Origin: a virus | Virus record (IMG/VR): IMGVR_UViG_3300047409_000085 | Span: 1 to 40,995 of that record | DNA: 40,995 bases | Strand: one strand, 5' to 3' | Translations under genes and position numbers: made by a program | Notes under the pieces: generated by a model | Seen by the model: the letters and a program-made list of their open reading frames with translations, nothing else | The model's database searches: none | Told to the model about the DNA's origin: nothing | In this document: positions 19,842 to 27,657 of the stretch, piece after piece | Position numbering within the stretch: position 1 is the first letter of the stretch | Layout of the letters: every line of letters starts with the position of its first letter

Positions 19842-21777
19842 GTATGATTGGCCGGAAGGATTTTATCAAACGGTAGATGGTAAAGCATCAAAGTTCAATG
19901 ATGGCTTTATCGGATTCGATTTAGAAACTAAGGGACTTAATCCCTATCATCCACATTCTTTTGTTATTAGTTATGCAGCCTCTCCTGCTATTGGCGAGTG
20001 CTATGCTAATGTAGTTCAACATAATCACGAGAAATGGAATAACCATCATCGTGCAGTACTAGCTTATACGGTTGGTGAGTCATTCAAAACTTTAGTAGGT
20101 CATAACATTAAGTATGATCTTAGTTGGTTGATGGTTAAGTATCCTGATATGCCTATCAACGCAAGTGTATTTGATACAATGCTTGCTCAGTATTTCTTAG
20201 ATGAGAATGAACCTGCACATCTAAGTGACGTACTTTCAAATCATTTGAATGAAACAGATTCTCATAAAGAGATGGTGAATAAAGCTGATCTAGAATCCGA
20301 AGCATTAGAAGATGTATTGCTTTATAATGCTAAAGATGCTGAAGCTGAAATGAGATTGCTTCCAGTAATGGTTGACAAACTTAAACGTCAAGGTTGTTTG
20401 AAATTAGCTTTAGTTGGAATGTCTATTCTCCCCATTCTCGCAAAGATGGAATGGAAGGGAGTAAGGATAGACTTAGAAAAAGCTAGAGCTACAAGAAAGA
20501 AGTTACTTGAACAAGCTGTTAGACAACGGATAGATTTACGTAACTCATACGGTGCGTTTGATCCTGATTCTCCCCAAGATGTAGCACGTCTAACATACGG
20601 ACGTATGAAGTTTGTTGCTGAGAAGTTTACTGATACTGGTAATCCTTCTACTGACCACGAAGCATTAACAATGCTAAAGGATCAAGCAACTACAGATGAA
20701 CAACTAATGTACTTAGCAGAAATGTCTGAGTATAAAAAGAATATGAAATTACTTTCTAGTGTGTATCAGAAAGTAGAGGAACAAGTGAAATATGATGGAA
20801 GATTCCACGCAAGATACAATCTCGGAAAACAATATGGAGAGGGAGTTGGTGGAACTGTTACTGGAAGGCTGTCAGGAAATATGCAACAAATTCCTAGGGG
20901 TAAAGAACATAAAAGTATTTTCGTACCTGCCAACGGATACGTGTTCATTGATGGTGACTTCTCCCAACTTGAACTTAGAGTTGTTGCTTATCTTGCGAGA
21001 GAGCCGGTAATGATACAAGCATTTGAAGAAGATAAAGATATTCATTCTGCTGTTATGGCAGACTTAATGCACATTGATTATGATGAATTGAATATAGCAC
21101 TTGAAGATTCAAATCATTTGAAACACTCAGAATGGAAGGAACTTCGAGTAGCTATTAAACGTATTAACTTTGGTATTGTGTATGGTGTAGCAGGTGATAG
21201 GTTAAGAAGATTACTCCAAGTTGAGATGGGAATACACAAGACTAAAGAATGGTGTGATAATCTAATCAAACAATGGTTAGCTAAGTATCCCAAGATTGCA
21301 GAGTTCTTACAATCTGTTAAGGATAAAGCTGCTCAATTCAAATATGTTAGTATGGCTTTAGGACAAAAAAGAAGATTACCTGATGCAGATTTTATTGTAT
21401 ATGGTATGGAACAAGAAGCTAGAATAAATGCAGCTAGAGCATTAAGACAGGCACAAAACTTTGTGGTACAAGGATTAGCTAGCTGGATATGTTTAATTGG
21501 AATGATACTTGTAGAACAATATCTTGAAGATAGACCGGAACTAGATGGTCAGATTGTAATACAAGTCCACGATAGTTGTACGTGGGAAATACGTAAATTT
21601 CAATTCATTGATGAAGAAAAGAAAGATACTTTTTATTCAAATGATTTGAAACAAGTAAAAGAAGATATACAATATATTATGGAACATCGTACTAAGCAGT
21701 ACATACATCAAGTATTTGGTGTAGATTTTAATGTTCCCTTGAAGTTTCAAACAAAGGTAATCAATCAATGGGAGTAA
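19777..21777 (+). CDS. polA: DNA polymerase, family A, with 3'-5' exonuclease domain
   Basis: 666 aa from ATG 19777 (SD GGAGAAAGAAT). Exonuclease motif I is FDLETKGL (about residues 47-54), followed by HNIKYDLSW and YNAKDAEAEM. Polymerase motif A is DGDFSQLELRV (D394), motif B lies in RVAIKRINFGIVYG (about 457-470) and motif C is QVHDS (596-600). No 5'-3' exonuclease domain. It replicates the phage with the primase-helicase and SSB of the same operon. S15 copies at 20235, 21108 and 21636 read S-N-H-L, S-N-H-L and S-N-D-L. Confidence 0.95.
   Translation: MRKLLAKDKIAQGFLPLIREPKYDWPEGFYQTVDGKASKFNDGFIGFDLETKGLNPYHPHSFVISYAASPAIGECYANVVQHNHEKWNNHHRAVLAYTVGESFKTLVGHNIKYDLSWLMVKYPDMPINASVFDTMLAQYFLDENEPAHLSDVLSNHLNETDSHKEMVNKADLESEALEDVLLYNAKDAEAEMRLLPVMVDKLKRQGCLKLALVGMSILPILAKMEWKGVRIDLEKARATRKKLLEQAVRQRIDLRNSYGAFDPDSPQDVARLTYGRMKFVAEKFTDTGNPSTDHEALTMLKDQATTDEQLMYLAEMSEYKKNMKLLSSVYQKVEEQVKYDGRFHARYNLGKQYGEGVGGTVTGRLSGNMQQIPRGKEHKSIFVPANGYVFIDGDFSQLELRVVAYLAREPVMIQAFEEDKDIHSAVMADLMHIDYDELNIALEDSNHLKHSEWKELRVAIKRINFGIVYGVAGDRLRRLLQVEMGIHKTKEWCDNLIKQWLAKYPKIAEFLQSVKDKAAQFKYVSMALGQKRRLPDADFIVYGMEQEARINAARALRQAQNFVVQGLASWICLIGMILVEQYLEDRPELDGQIVIQVHDSCTWEIRKFQFIDEEKKDTFYSNDLKQVKEDIQYIMEHRTKQYIHQVFGVDFNVPLKFQTKVINQWE
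20235..20249. repeat. S15 palindrome, exact, C centre
   Basis: Inside the polymerase gene, exonuclease part; reads S-N-H-L. Confidence 0.95.
21108..21122. repeat. S15 palindrome, exact, C centre
   Basis: Inside the polymerase gene between motifs A and B; reads S-N-H-L. Confidence 0.95.
21636..21650. repeat. S15 palindrome, exact, G centre
   Basis: Inside the polymerase gene after motif C; reads S-N-D-L. Confidence 0.95.
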
Positions 21778-21779
21778 CT

Positions 21780-21878
21780 ATGCCAGAATATCTAAAAGCT
21801 ATTTTAGCTTTAGTTTTTATTTACTTTATTTTTTATTGTCTTTATAGAGTTATTACAATAAAGGAGAAAAAGAAATGA
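21780..21878 (+). CDS. Small membrane peptide, 32 aa
   Basis: MPEYLKAILALVFIYFIFYC... ends in KEKKK. One hydrophobic helix then a lysine tail. The stop overlaps the next ATG (ATGA). Unknown function. Confidence 0.5.
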   Translation: MPEYLKAILALVFIYFIFYCLYRVITIKEKKK

Positions 21879-22057
21879 CAGATGCAATAAAAATTCAAAT
21901 AGCGGAAAGATGTTGGGATGAACTTAGTGTATACGTAGAAGTATGGACTGAGCAGAAAGTTATAATTGCACCCTGCTCTATAGATGAAGTTGAAGCTATA
22001 GTTAAAATCTATAGAGAAGAAACTACAAAGGAGAGTGATGTTATCAAAGGGATTTGA
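21875..22057 (+). CDS. Small early protein, 60 aa
   Basis: MTDAIKIQIAERCWDELSVY..., SD AAAGGAGAAAAAGAA. Small alpha/beta-looking protein; no family recognised. It overlaps the next gene by 20 nt. Confidence 0.6.
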   Translation: MTDAIKIQIAERCWDELSVYVEVWTEQKVIIAPCSIDEVEAIVKIYREETTKESDVIKGI

Positions 22058-22445
22058 GTTGGATCAATTCATCGCAGTAGTTGACATAGTTGCAGAGATA
22101 GTGTATAATGCACAAGTTGCTAAGGGATTCTATGAAGACAGTCCTACTCATTTTGGACTTCAAGCGGAAGATACTTTAAGATATGTGCAAGAGATAAGAA
22201 CCTATCTAGGTAATAAGCTTATGCTTATGGTTACAGAGATAGCTGAAGCGCACGAAGCTATTCGTAAGAACCTAGATAAGTCTGAACATATTCCTGAATA
22301 CACAGCATTAGAGGAAGAAATTGCTGATACTGTAATCAGAATATTAGACTTCTCAGGCTATAATAAACTTCGATTAGGTGATGCTATTAAAGCAAAACTT
22401 ATCTTTAACCAATCCCGTCCACATAAACACGGGAAACAATTCTAA
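22038..22445 (+). CDS. MazG-like nucleotide pyrophosphohydrolase
   Basis: 135 aa from ATG 22038 (SD AAAGGAGAG). Helical protein with the all-alpha NTP pyrophosphohydrolase signature: E67-x2-E70 in VTEIAEAHEA and E94-x2-D97 in LEEEIADTVIRILD, the Mg-binding residues. Phage MazG-like enzymes hydrolyse (d)NTPs or affect host alarmone levels. A consensus promoter sequence lies inside its 5' end (22081-22109). Confidence 0.8.
   Translation: MLSKGFELDQFIAVVDIVAEIVYNAQVAKGFYEDSPTHFGLQAEDTLRYVQEIRTYLGNKLMLMVTEIAEAHEAIRKNLDKSEHIPEYTALEEEIADTVIRILDFSGYNKLRLGDAIKAKLIFNQSRPHKHGKQF
22081..22109 (+). promoter_or_regulatory. Intragenic consensus promoter TTGACA-17-TATAAT
   Basis: Perfect hexamers and spacing within the MazG-like gene. 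It could raise expression of the SSB downstream, or be coincidental coding sequence. Confidence 0.45.
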
Positions 22446-22470
22446 TCAACGATGACAAGGGATTAGAATT
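22438..22470 (+). other. Hairpin overlapping the MazG-like stop codon
   Basis: AATTCTAATC (22438-22447) pairs perfectly with GATTAGAATT (22461-22470). No T-run follows. Confidence 0.5.
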
Positions 22471-22493
22471 TAATATTAACTGTCTAAAACAAG

Positions 22494-22508
22494 TTCAAAT
22501 CATTTGAA
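22494..22508. repeat. S15 palindrome, exact, C centre
   Basis: Intergenic, 12 nt upstream of the SSB ATG, directly before its SD. Confidence 0.95.
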
Positions 22509-22520
22509 CTAGGAGATAAT

Positions 22521-23765
22521 ATGAATGTCGAAAGAATCTTAGAAGATCGTAGAGAGAAAGCAGAAAAGGAATCTTTGAAACAGGATGAAAGAAAATCTTC
22601 CATTCCTTTTCTAAAGGTTGGACAAGGTAAACATATTCTTCGTTTCCTACCCAAAGGTAATAAACAAGAAGGACTTCCATATAAATCTATTATAACTCAT
22701 ACTTTCAAGTTAAAGAATGAAAGTAGTGGGAGTCCTATTTATGTATATGCAACTTGTTACAACTGGTTGTTTGCTCATAAGAATGCAAAGGAAGCTACTA
22801 TTCAACCGTTGATTGATATGGGCGTATTATCTAAAGCAGATATTAGTGCATTCAAAAAAAACCAATGTCCTGTATGTAGAGCACGAAGAACTTTATTCGA
22901 CGGAGGAGAAGCTAAAGAAACATACCAGTCTTGCAATGTCAAAGGTACAAATTATTGGAACGTACTTCTACGTAGTGATAGCAAAATTTATGTTTACTCT
23001 GCATCGGATCAGCGTCATCAAGAAGTTACGGGTATGATTGAAATGTACCTTGATATTGATGAAACTACAGGACATATTGGAGAGAGCGCTGTCGATATTC
23101 TTGATCCTAAAGCTGGATATGATTTCATTTTAGGTGCAACAGGAGAGAAAAATAATCGTAGATACTCTTTGAATATCAAACCAAAGTCTTGTCCTATTGG
23201 TGAAATTGCAGATGGAGATAGACCTATTGATTTGATGACTGTAGTTGCTGAGACTACTAAATCATATGCTGAACTTTGTATGCTTCTTAAACGTATGCAA
23301 GGTAAACTACTAGCTTCTTATGGTTTTGATTATGGTATTGTTATGCCTGATGATAGAGGGCCAGCTAAGGAAGATAATACTTGGGATGACGAAGATGATG
23401 AACCTAAGAAATCTTCAAATCATTTGAAAGTTAAAGCTAAGTTAGAAGATGAAGTTGATCCAGTTAAGCAGATCATAGTAAAATCACAAGTAAAAGACTT
23501 TGATGATGGAAGAGATGCGACAAAAACTAAAATCAATCCTCTTACCGGAGTTAAACAAACTAAAGCTCCGTGGGATGATGATGATGAGGACGAGGAGGAA
23601 GAAGAAGTACCTATAAAAAAGCTATCTGCATATGGTGCAACGAAGAACACAAAGGTGGCCCAGAAAACTGTACTAGATGACGAAGATGAAAATTCTGATG
23701 ACGATGATACAGAATTTGATGAAGGGTATCTTATCAACAAACGTACAGGTAAACGCATTCTATAG
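22521..23765 (+). CDS. gp32-like single-stranded DNA-binding protein
   Basis: 414 aa, SD TAGGAGATAAT. The OB-type core begins around residue 28 (IPFLKVGQGKHILRFLPKG). C79, H86, C116 and C119 form a probable zinc site in the same style as T4 gp32. The last third is disordered and strongly acidic (stretches of D/E), which in SSBs recruits partners. A S15 copy at 23414 reads S-N-H-L in the linker. It fits between polymerase-associated genes and recombination nucleases. Confidence 0.75.
   Translation: MNVERILEDRREKAEKESLKQDERKSSIPFLKVGQGKHILRFLPKGNKQEGLPYKSIITHTFKLKNESSGSPIYVYATCYNWLFAHKNAKEATIQPLIDMGVLSKADISAFKKNQCPVCRARRTLFDGGEAKETYQSCNVKGTNYWNVLLRSDSKIYVYSASDQRHQEVTGMIEMYLDIDETTGHIGESAVDILDPKAGYDFILGATGEKNNRRYSLNIKPKSCPIGEIADGDRPIDLMTVVAETTKSYAELCMLLKRMQGKLLASYGFDYGIVMPDDRGPAKEDNTWDDEDDEPKKSSNHLKVKAKLEDEVDPVKQIIVKSQVKDFDDGRDATKTKINPLTGVKQTKAPWDDDDEDEEEEEVPIKKLSAYGATKNTKVAQKTVLDDEDENSDDDDTEFDEGYLINKRTGKRIL
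23414..23428. repeat. S15 palindrome, exact, C centre
   Basis: Inside the SSB acidic linker; reads S-N-H-L. Confidence 0.95.
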
Positions 23766-23766
23766 A

Positions 23767-23892
23767 TTTGATACTACTTTTCTGGGGATGTGAATCAAAA
23801 TAGTATAAACTCTATCAAGATTCACTGTCGAGGTTTGATTGGTAGTATCAAAAGGGAGTATGTATTAGCTGGGGCTGTTCGTACATACTCCC
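23767..23892 (+). other. Multi-stem intergenic RNA element
   Basis: Stem A: 23767-23777 with 23842-23852 (11 bp perfect, TTTGATACTAC type). Inside it, stem B: GTGAATC 23790-23796 with GATTCAC 23819-23825. Then stem C: GGGAGTATGTA 23854-23864 with 23882-23892 (11 bp perfect). No ORF. It lies between SSB and the 142-aa gene and may be a processing or regulatory element. Confidence 0.6.
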
Positions 23893-23919
23893 ATTTTCTA
23901 ACTTCAAACAAGGAGAAAT

Positions 23920-24348
23920 ATGTACATAGAATTAAAAGATGGAACTTTTATATTAAAATCAGATCAGGTTATGTGGATTAAATGGCTAGATAATAAACAC
24001 CTTGCACTACTTAAATTAGTAGATGGTAGTGAGGAATGGTTAAGAAGCTTGGATGATTTTAATAGAGTTCGTGAAGCACTTATACCACAAAAGAATTCGA
24101 ATGATTTGAAAGTAATAAATCTTGCTACAACTACAGTAAAGGAATTAAAAGAAGTTGCTAAAAAAAAGTACGCAAGGGACTATCATAAACCTGCTGATCT
24201 TTCAAAAAAAGAAGAAGTAGTAAACTTAGATTATCCACATCATTTTGTATTAGATAATAATAGTATAGATAAAAATCTATGCTTTTGTGGATTTTCAGAA
24301 CTAAATAAAATTCATATTACAACTACTACAGAAGGAGTTCCCGTATGA
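23920..24348 (+). CDS. Hypothetical early protein, 142 aa
   Basis: MYIELKDGTFILKSDQVMWI..., SD AAGGAGAAAT. The N-terminal 50 residues look beta-rich; the C-terminal part has a C-x-C pair and is charged. A S15 variant at 24096 reads S-N-D-L. No family recognised. Overlaps the Cas4-like start by 4 nt. Confidence 0.65.
   Translation: MYIELKDGTFILKSDQVMWIKWLDNKHLALLKLVDGSEEWLRSLDDFNRVREALIPQKNSNDLKVINLATTTVKELKEVAKKKYARDYHKPADLSKKEEVVNLDYPHHFVLDNNSIDKNLCFCGFSELNKIHITTTTEGVPV
24096..24110. repeat. S15 palindrome variant (A5 region CGAA)
   Basis: TTCGAATGATTTGAA, 14/15, inside the 142-aa gene; reads S-N-D-L. Confidence 0.8.
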
Positions 24349-25244
24349 TTATTGATCTAAAGAAGTATCAATTAACAGATGAACTTCCAATGATTCTTAG
24401 TGAAGCATACGATAACTATGCAAGGAATGATTCTAATCCTTGCTCCATTTGTCGTGCTAATCCTGACCAACAAGGAAGACGTATGCACTTCCACGGCTCA
24501 GACTTTGGTCAATGTCCTAGACAGACTTACTTTAAGATGACTAAAGAAAAAGAATCATATTCTAAACCACTATCACTACATCCAATGTTTCTTAAAGATG
24601 GACACGTACACGAAGAAACAATTCTCAAATCATTTGAATTTGATAAATGCTTATCTATTCAATCAGGAGATGATTATAAAGGAAATATAATGGAACTACA
24701 AATTAAAGTTCCTTTCTTCGATCCTACTAAAAAAGTAGATGTTAAAGATGAAATAACCAAGTTCATTGCTAAACCAATTAAAAGTAGGGTTGTAGATGTA
24801 CAAAGACATTATCTAATCATTACTCACTTTGATGCAGTAGGTACTTACAAAGCTGATGAAGATGATATAGGTACAGACTTTGGAATAGAATGTAAAGCTG
24901 TAAAGGATGAGACTTGGAAGAAAGTAATGGAAGGAGTAATAGAGGATAAGTGGTACGGTCAAATGCAATCCTATATGTTTGCTACAGGTATTGACAGATG
25001 GTATCTTGTAGTAAAAAATAGAATATCTTCTAGAATTCTTTCTCCCATTAGAATTGATTATGATCCTAAGTATGTAATCAATAGACTGACTAAGATGAAT
25101 CAAGTCTACACCTTTGCTAACTACGGAAGAGAAGTTCCTATACCTACAGGATGGACTAAATCTAATCCAGAATGCCGCTGGTGCGATCATTCTGATGTTT
25201 GTTGGAATAAAAAGAATTCAAATGATTTGAAGGAGACATTATGA
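24345..25244 (+). CDS. Cas4/RecB-like PD-(D/E)XK nuclease with Fe-S cysteines
   Basis: 299 aa. Nuclease residues: H89 (DGHVHEE), D163 (HFDAVG), E182-x-K184 (IECKAV), Q206 and Y210 (QMQSY). Cysteines C57 and the C-terminal trio C277, C280, C286 (ECRWCDHSDVC) match the four ligands of the Cas4/AddB-type 4Fe-4S cluster. Such phage nucleases trim DNA ends in replication-recombination. S15 copies at 24624 (variant, reads L-K-S-F-E) and 25217 (exact, S-N-D-L). Confidence 0.82.
   Translation: MIIDLKKYQLTDELPMILSEAYDNYARNDSNPCSICRANPDQQGRRMHFHGSDFGQCPRQTYFKMTKEKESYSKPLSLHPMFLKDGHVHEETILKSFEFDKCLSIQSGDDYKGNIMELQIKVPFFDPTKKVDVKDEITKFIAKPIKSRVVDVQRHYLIITHFDAVGTYKADEDDIGTDFGIECKAVKDETWKKVMEGVIEDKWYGQMQSYMFATGIDRWYLVVKNRISSRILSPIRIDYDPKYVINRLTKMNQVYTFANYGREVPIPTGWTKSNPECRWCDHSDVCWNKKNSNDLKETL
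24624..24638. repeat. S15 palindrome variant (first T to C)
   Basis: 14/15, inside the Cas4-like gene; reads L-K-S-F-E. Confidence 0.8.
25217..25231. repeat. S15 palindrome, exact, G centre
   Basis: Near the 3' end of the Cas4-like gene (S-N-D-L). Its last GAA forms part of the next gene's SD (GAAGGAG). Confidence 0.95.
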
Positions 25245-25459
25245 GTGACTTAAATAATCAAATTCAAAAAGCAATGCACGATAGAGCTAAGAATGCACAT
25301 AAAATAACGATACTCGAATACATCGGAAGTGGAACAGATCAATATGGAAATTTTATTATTCTTCCAGACGGGAGTATTCTTTACCCCAGATTAGTACCAA
25401 GTAAAACAAAATTTGGATATAAGGAAGAAGAGGAGTACAATAATGGGAAGATCGAATAG
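25241..25459 (+). CDS. Small early protein, 72 aa
   Basis: MSDLNNQIQKAMHDRAKNAH..., coupled to the Cas4-like gene by ATGA. A short helical N terminus, then a beta-like region (FIILPDGSILYPRLV). Unknown function. Confidence 0.6.
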   Translation: MSDLNNQIQKAMHDRAKNAHKITILEYIGSGTDQYGNFIILPDGSILYPRLVPSKTKFGYKEEEEYNNGKIE

Positions 25460-25718
25460 TGTAAACTCTAATTTACTTCGTGTAGTTAGATTAGTTAAAT
25501 CGAATCCCGGTTTAACTTCTAATCAAATTTATAATCTTGTACCATTTAATTTTACTCTTAAAAGCTTACGTATTTTACTTAGTCAAGCAAGACAGTTAAA
25601 TTACTTAACACCTTATAAAAAAGGAAGAGATTATTTCTGGTACATTAAGGAGAAAGAATGCCAACAAGAACCAACAACAGTTATAAACGAGGAAGTAACT
25701 TTGAACGATACGTTGTAG
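25443..25718 (+). CDS. Winged-helix-like DNA-binding protein, 91 aa
   Basis: From ATG 25443 (SD AAGAGGAGTACAATA). NPGLTSNQIYNLVPFNFTLKSLRILLSQARQ reads as helix-turn-helix, followed by LNYLTPYKKGRDYFWYI as a wing. It could be a small phage regulator; target unknown. It overlaps both neighbours. Confidence 0.65.
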   Translation: MGRSNSVNSNLLRVVRLVKSNPGLTSNQIYNLVPFNFTLKSLRILLSQARQLNYLTPYKKGRDYFWYIKEKECQQEPTTVINEEVTLNDTL

Positions 25719-26074
25719 AGAAGTTAAACAAACTTCCTACTTTTTTTTCTATTCGTAGTGCTGGAAGCCATACTGTATGTGACGTGTTATCGGTAGGAAT
25801 AGGACTTAAAACATCCAACTATCCGACGGTATTATTTATCCAGTGTAAAACTTCTAAAGTTGAAACTATTCCCGATTTGAAGCAACTACTTAATGGAGAG
25901 AATATTAAACTTCTAAATAAATATCCAGTATCATATTACAACACACATAAAATCGTATTGTGGAAAGGTAAAGGTAGAAATAATCTTTATGCTTATAGAT
26001 TTATGGATATAGATAAATCTTGGATAGGAAGTAAGATCAACTCAATTGAGGAATATATTTCTTCTATTATATAA
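25658..26074 (+). CDS. Hjc-like Holliday junction resolvase
   Basis: 138 aa, SD AAGGAGAAAGA. KRGSNFERYVVEKL with E16, then IRSAGSHTVCDVLSV with D42, then FIQCKTSK with K64 follow the archaeal Hjc pattern of small PD-(D/E)XK resolvases. The residue before x-K is Q62 rather than E. It would resolve branched replication intermediates before packaging. Confidence 0.72.
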   Translation: MPTRTNNSYKRGSNFERYVVEKLNKLPTFFSIRSAGSHTVCDVLSVGIGLKTSNYPTVLFIQCKTSKVETIPDLKQLLNGENIKLLNKYPVSYYNTHKIVLWKGKGRNNLYAYRFMDIDKSWIGSKINSIEEYISSII

Positions 26075-26082
26075 GGAGATTT

Positions 26083-26568
26083 ATGAAGAAATATAAAGTC
26101 AAATCATTTGAAGAAAAATCTATCAAAGATAGACGAGAGGAGATACGAAAGAATTATCCGCATCTAGGTAAGGATGAACTTGCTAATTCTTTTGTTAATA
26201 AAGATGTTCGTGATCCAACATCAGATGATCTAGAACTTCTTAAACTTATATGGTCTACTGAACCAATGGGATTCTTTGACCTTTGTAACGCAATGAGACA
26301 AGAAGGTACTTGTCCAGCTAAAGGAGAGAAAGCAGAATGGGGAGCACTGTTCAGACACTTAGGTGAATTAGAAGGTGCAGGATGGATTAAGTGTGAAAGG
26401 ATTAAAAAGAATCTGGAAAGTCTACAACTGACAGATAAAGGTGCAGACGTAGTTAGAAACTTTGCAGATAGTAAAAGACCTATATTTGATGTACTAGACG
26501 AAGAACCTATAGAAATAATTGAATGGGATAGAGAACAAGCTTTTGGTAAAGATGATATTCCATTCTAA
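26083..26568 (+). CDS. Winged-helix-like protein, 161 aa
   Basis: MKKYKVKSFEEKSIKDRREE..., SD AAGGAGATTT. The middle (DLELLKLIWSTEPMGFFDLCNAMRQ, then ALFRHLGELEGAGWIKCERI and LTDKGADVVRNF) reads as a winged helix-turn-helix. The K-S-F-E at residues 7-10 comes from a S15 variant (26098). It may be a late regulator; unproven. Confidence 0.65.
   Translation: MKKYKVKSFEEKSIKDRREEIRKNYPHLGKDELANSFVNKDVRDPTSDDLELLKLIWSTEPMGFFDLCNAMRQEGTCPAKGEKAEWGALFRHLGELEGAGWIKCERIKKNLESLQLTDKGADVVRNFADSKRPIFDVLDEEPIEIIEWDREQAFGKDDIPF
26098..26112. repeat. S15 palindrome variant (first T to G)
   Basis: 14/15, at codons 6-10 of the winged-helix gene. Confidence 0.8.
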
Positions 26569-26569
26569 A

Positions 26570-26584
26570 TTCAAATCATTTGAA
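26570..26584. repeat. S15 palindrome, exact, C centre
   Basis: Intergenic, 1 nt after a stop codon and 14 nt before the next ATG. Confidence 0.95.
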
Positions 26585-26598
26585 ACAAAGGAGATTAA

Positions 26599-26703
26599 AT
26601 GAAAGGTAAAGGATTTTTTCTAATAGCCATAGGAATAGTATTGGGTGTGTTAATTCCCATTCTGGTAGTTGACTTTGTTAATTGGTTCTATGGATATAAG
26701 TAG
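26599..26703 (+). CDS. Small membrane protein, 34 aa
   Basis: MKGKGFFLIAIGIVLGVLIP... ends in FYGYK. SD AAAGGAGATTAA. A single long hydrophobic helix; last gene of the early arm. Unknown function. Confidence 0.6.
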   Translation: MKGKGFFLIAIGIVLGVLIPILVVDFVNWFYGYK

Positions 26704-26711
26704 AACAAAGA

Positions 26712-26741
26712 ATAGAGGGTACTACTTAACGTACCCTCTAT
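26712..26741. terminator. Bidirectional terminator between the converging arms
   Basis: ATAGAGGGTAC and GTACCCTCTAT form a perfect 11-bp stem with an 8-nt loop, and a T6 tract follows within 16 nt on the plus strand. It overlaps the stop codon of the minus-strand gene at 26722. Confidence 0.8.
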
Positions 26742-26940
26742 CCCTATCTCTTTTTTCAAAACTTCTCTCCAATTCCATTATCTCTTCTAAGTGTCTAACC
26801 TGTTCAGCCAACACTTTTATCTGTGCTTCTGACATTCCAAATCTGTTAGCAATGTCATAAGCAATCTTCCCCATCAATCCAAGTATAGTTACCTGTAAGG
26901 ATAAGGTAGCTATAACTGCACCGACAATCCAGTTTTGCAT
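26722..26940 (-). CDS. Membrane-anchored coiled-coil protein, possible spanin/lysis protein
   Basis: 72 aa. The N-terminal hydrophobic helix (VGAVIATLSLQVTILGLMGKIAY) is followed by a charged coiled coil (SEAQIKVLAEQVRHLEEIMELERSFEKRDRDRG). This resembles inner-membrane spanins or XhlA-like proteins, and it is the last gene of the late arm. No SD visible. The lysis role is inferred from shape and position. Confidence 0.55.
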   Translation of the reverse strand: MQNWIVGAVIATLSLQVTILGLMGKIAYDIANRFGMSEAQIKVLAEQVRHLEEIMELERSFEKRDRDRGYVK

Positions 26941-26979
26941 ATTTGTATACCGTGAGGACTACAGTATTAAATAACATTA

Positions 26980-26994
26980 TTCAAATGATTCGAA
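26980..26994. repeat. S15 palindrome variant (T12 to C)
   Basis: TTCAAATGATTCGAA, 14/15, intergenic in the membrane-protein cluster. Confidence 0.8.
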
Positions 26995-27006
26995 AATAGT
27001 ATAATT

Positions 27007-27297
27007 TTACTTATTATCAGATATTCCACCCAATCTTTGATGATTAGTTCTACCGAAATAGAATCCAATTATCAAAGAAAAAGAAGATGCAAAGAATACA
27101 GTTGTAGCTTCTATCTTAGGAGTATAAAAGATAGTAATAAGAGCATATAGTATAGATGATCCTACTACCATCAAAGCTATTTGACGCTGTGTGTTTTCCC
27201 ACATAGCGTCGTTTAACCTTGCTGCGCTAGTATGTAAATCCTGCTCTACCGTTGTAGTAGCTTTAACAGGATTAGGAGATATAGGTTCCGATTCCAT
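27007..27297 (-). CDS. Two-helix membrane protein, holin candidate
   Basis: 96 aa. A polar N terminus, then two hydrophobic helices (IALMVVGSSILYALITIFY and TTVFFASSFSLIIGFYFG) and a short polar end. Class II holins have this topology. No SD; the ATG stands 7 nt from a S15 copy (27305). Assignment is by topology and late-arm position only. Confidence 0.55.
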   Translation of the reverse strand: MESEPISPNPVKATTTVEQDLHTSAARLNDAMWENTQRQIALMVVGSSILYALITIFYTPKIEATTVFFASSFSLIIGFYFGRTNHQRLGGISDNK

Positions 27298-27304
27298 ATA
27301 CTAT

Positions 27305-27319
27305 TTCAAATCATTTGAA
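27305..27319. repeat. S15 palindrome, exact, C centre
   Basis: Intergenic, directly upstream of the holin-candidate ATG. Confidence 0.95.
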
Positions 27320-27320
27320 T

Positions 27321-27647
27321 TTAATTACCAGTAGTAATTGTAGTAGTTTTCTTTTTAAGTATAATAGCCCCATCTACTCCATCAGAAATATCATAATTCT
27401 TTAATTCAGTAGATGGAAATCCAAATACTTTCTTATAAACTTCTTCTTGCTCTTTCTGTGCTTTCTTCCATTCTTGTACTACTTCTGTAGGAGCGACATT
27501 AAGAATATTTAGAAATGCAATCTGTACAGATTGAGAAGCTATAGTTAGTTCATTGAGTTTAGATTTCTCAATAATGATTGGTTTATTAACTTCCTGTCCA
27601 AGAATAATTGGACAGATAATTACAAGTAATAGAATAAGTTTCTTCAT
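27321..27647 (-). CDS. Exported protein, 108 aa
   Basis: From ATG 27647 (SD AAAGGAGAAATT). It begins MKKLILLLVIICPIILGQEV, a Sec signal peptide with a cysteine at position 12; a lipoprotein is possible but no clean lipobox is seen. The mature part is helical (EVVQEWKKAQKEQEEVYKKVF). Possible outer spanin or periplasmic factor. Unknown family. Confidence 0.6.
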   Translation of the reverse strand: MKKLILLLVIICPIILGQEVNKPIIIEKSKLNELTIASQSVQIAFLNILNVAPTEVVQEWKKAQKEQEEVYKKVFGFPSTELKNYDISDGVDGAIILKKKTTTITTGN

Positions 27648-27657
27648 AATTTCTCCT

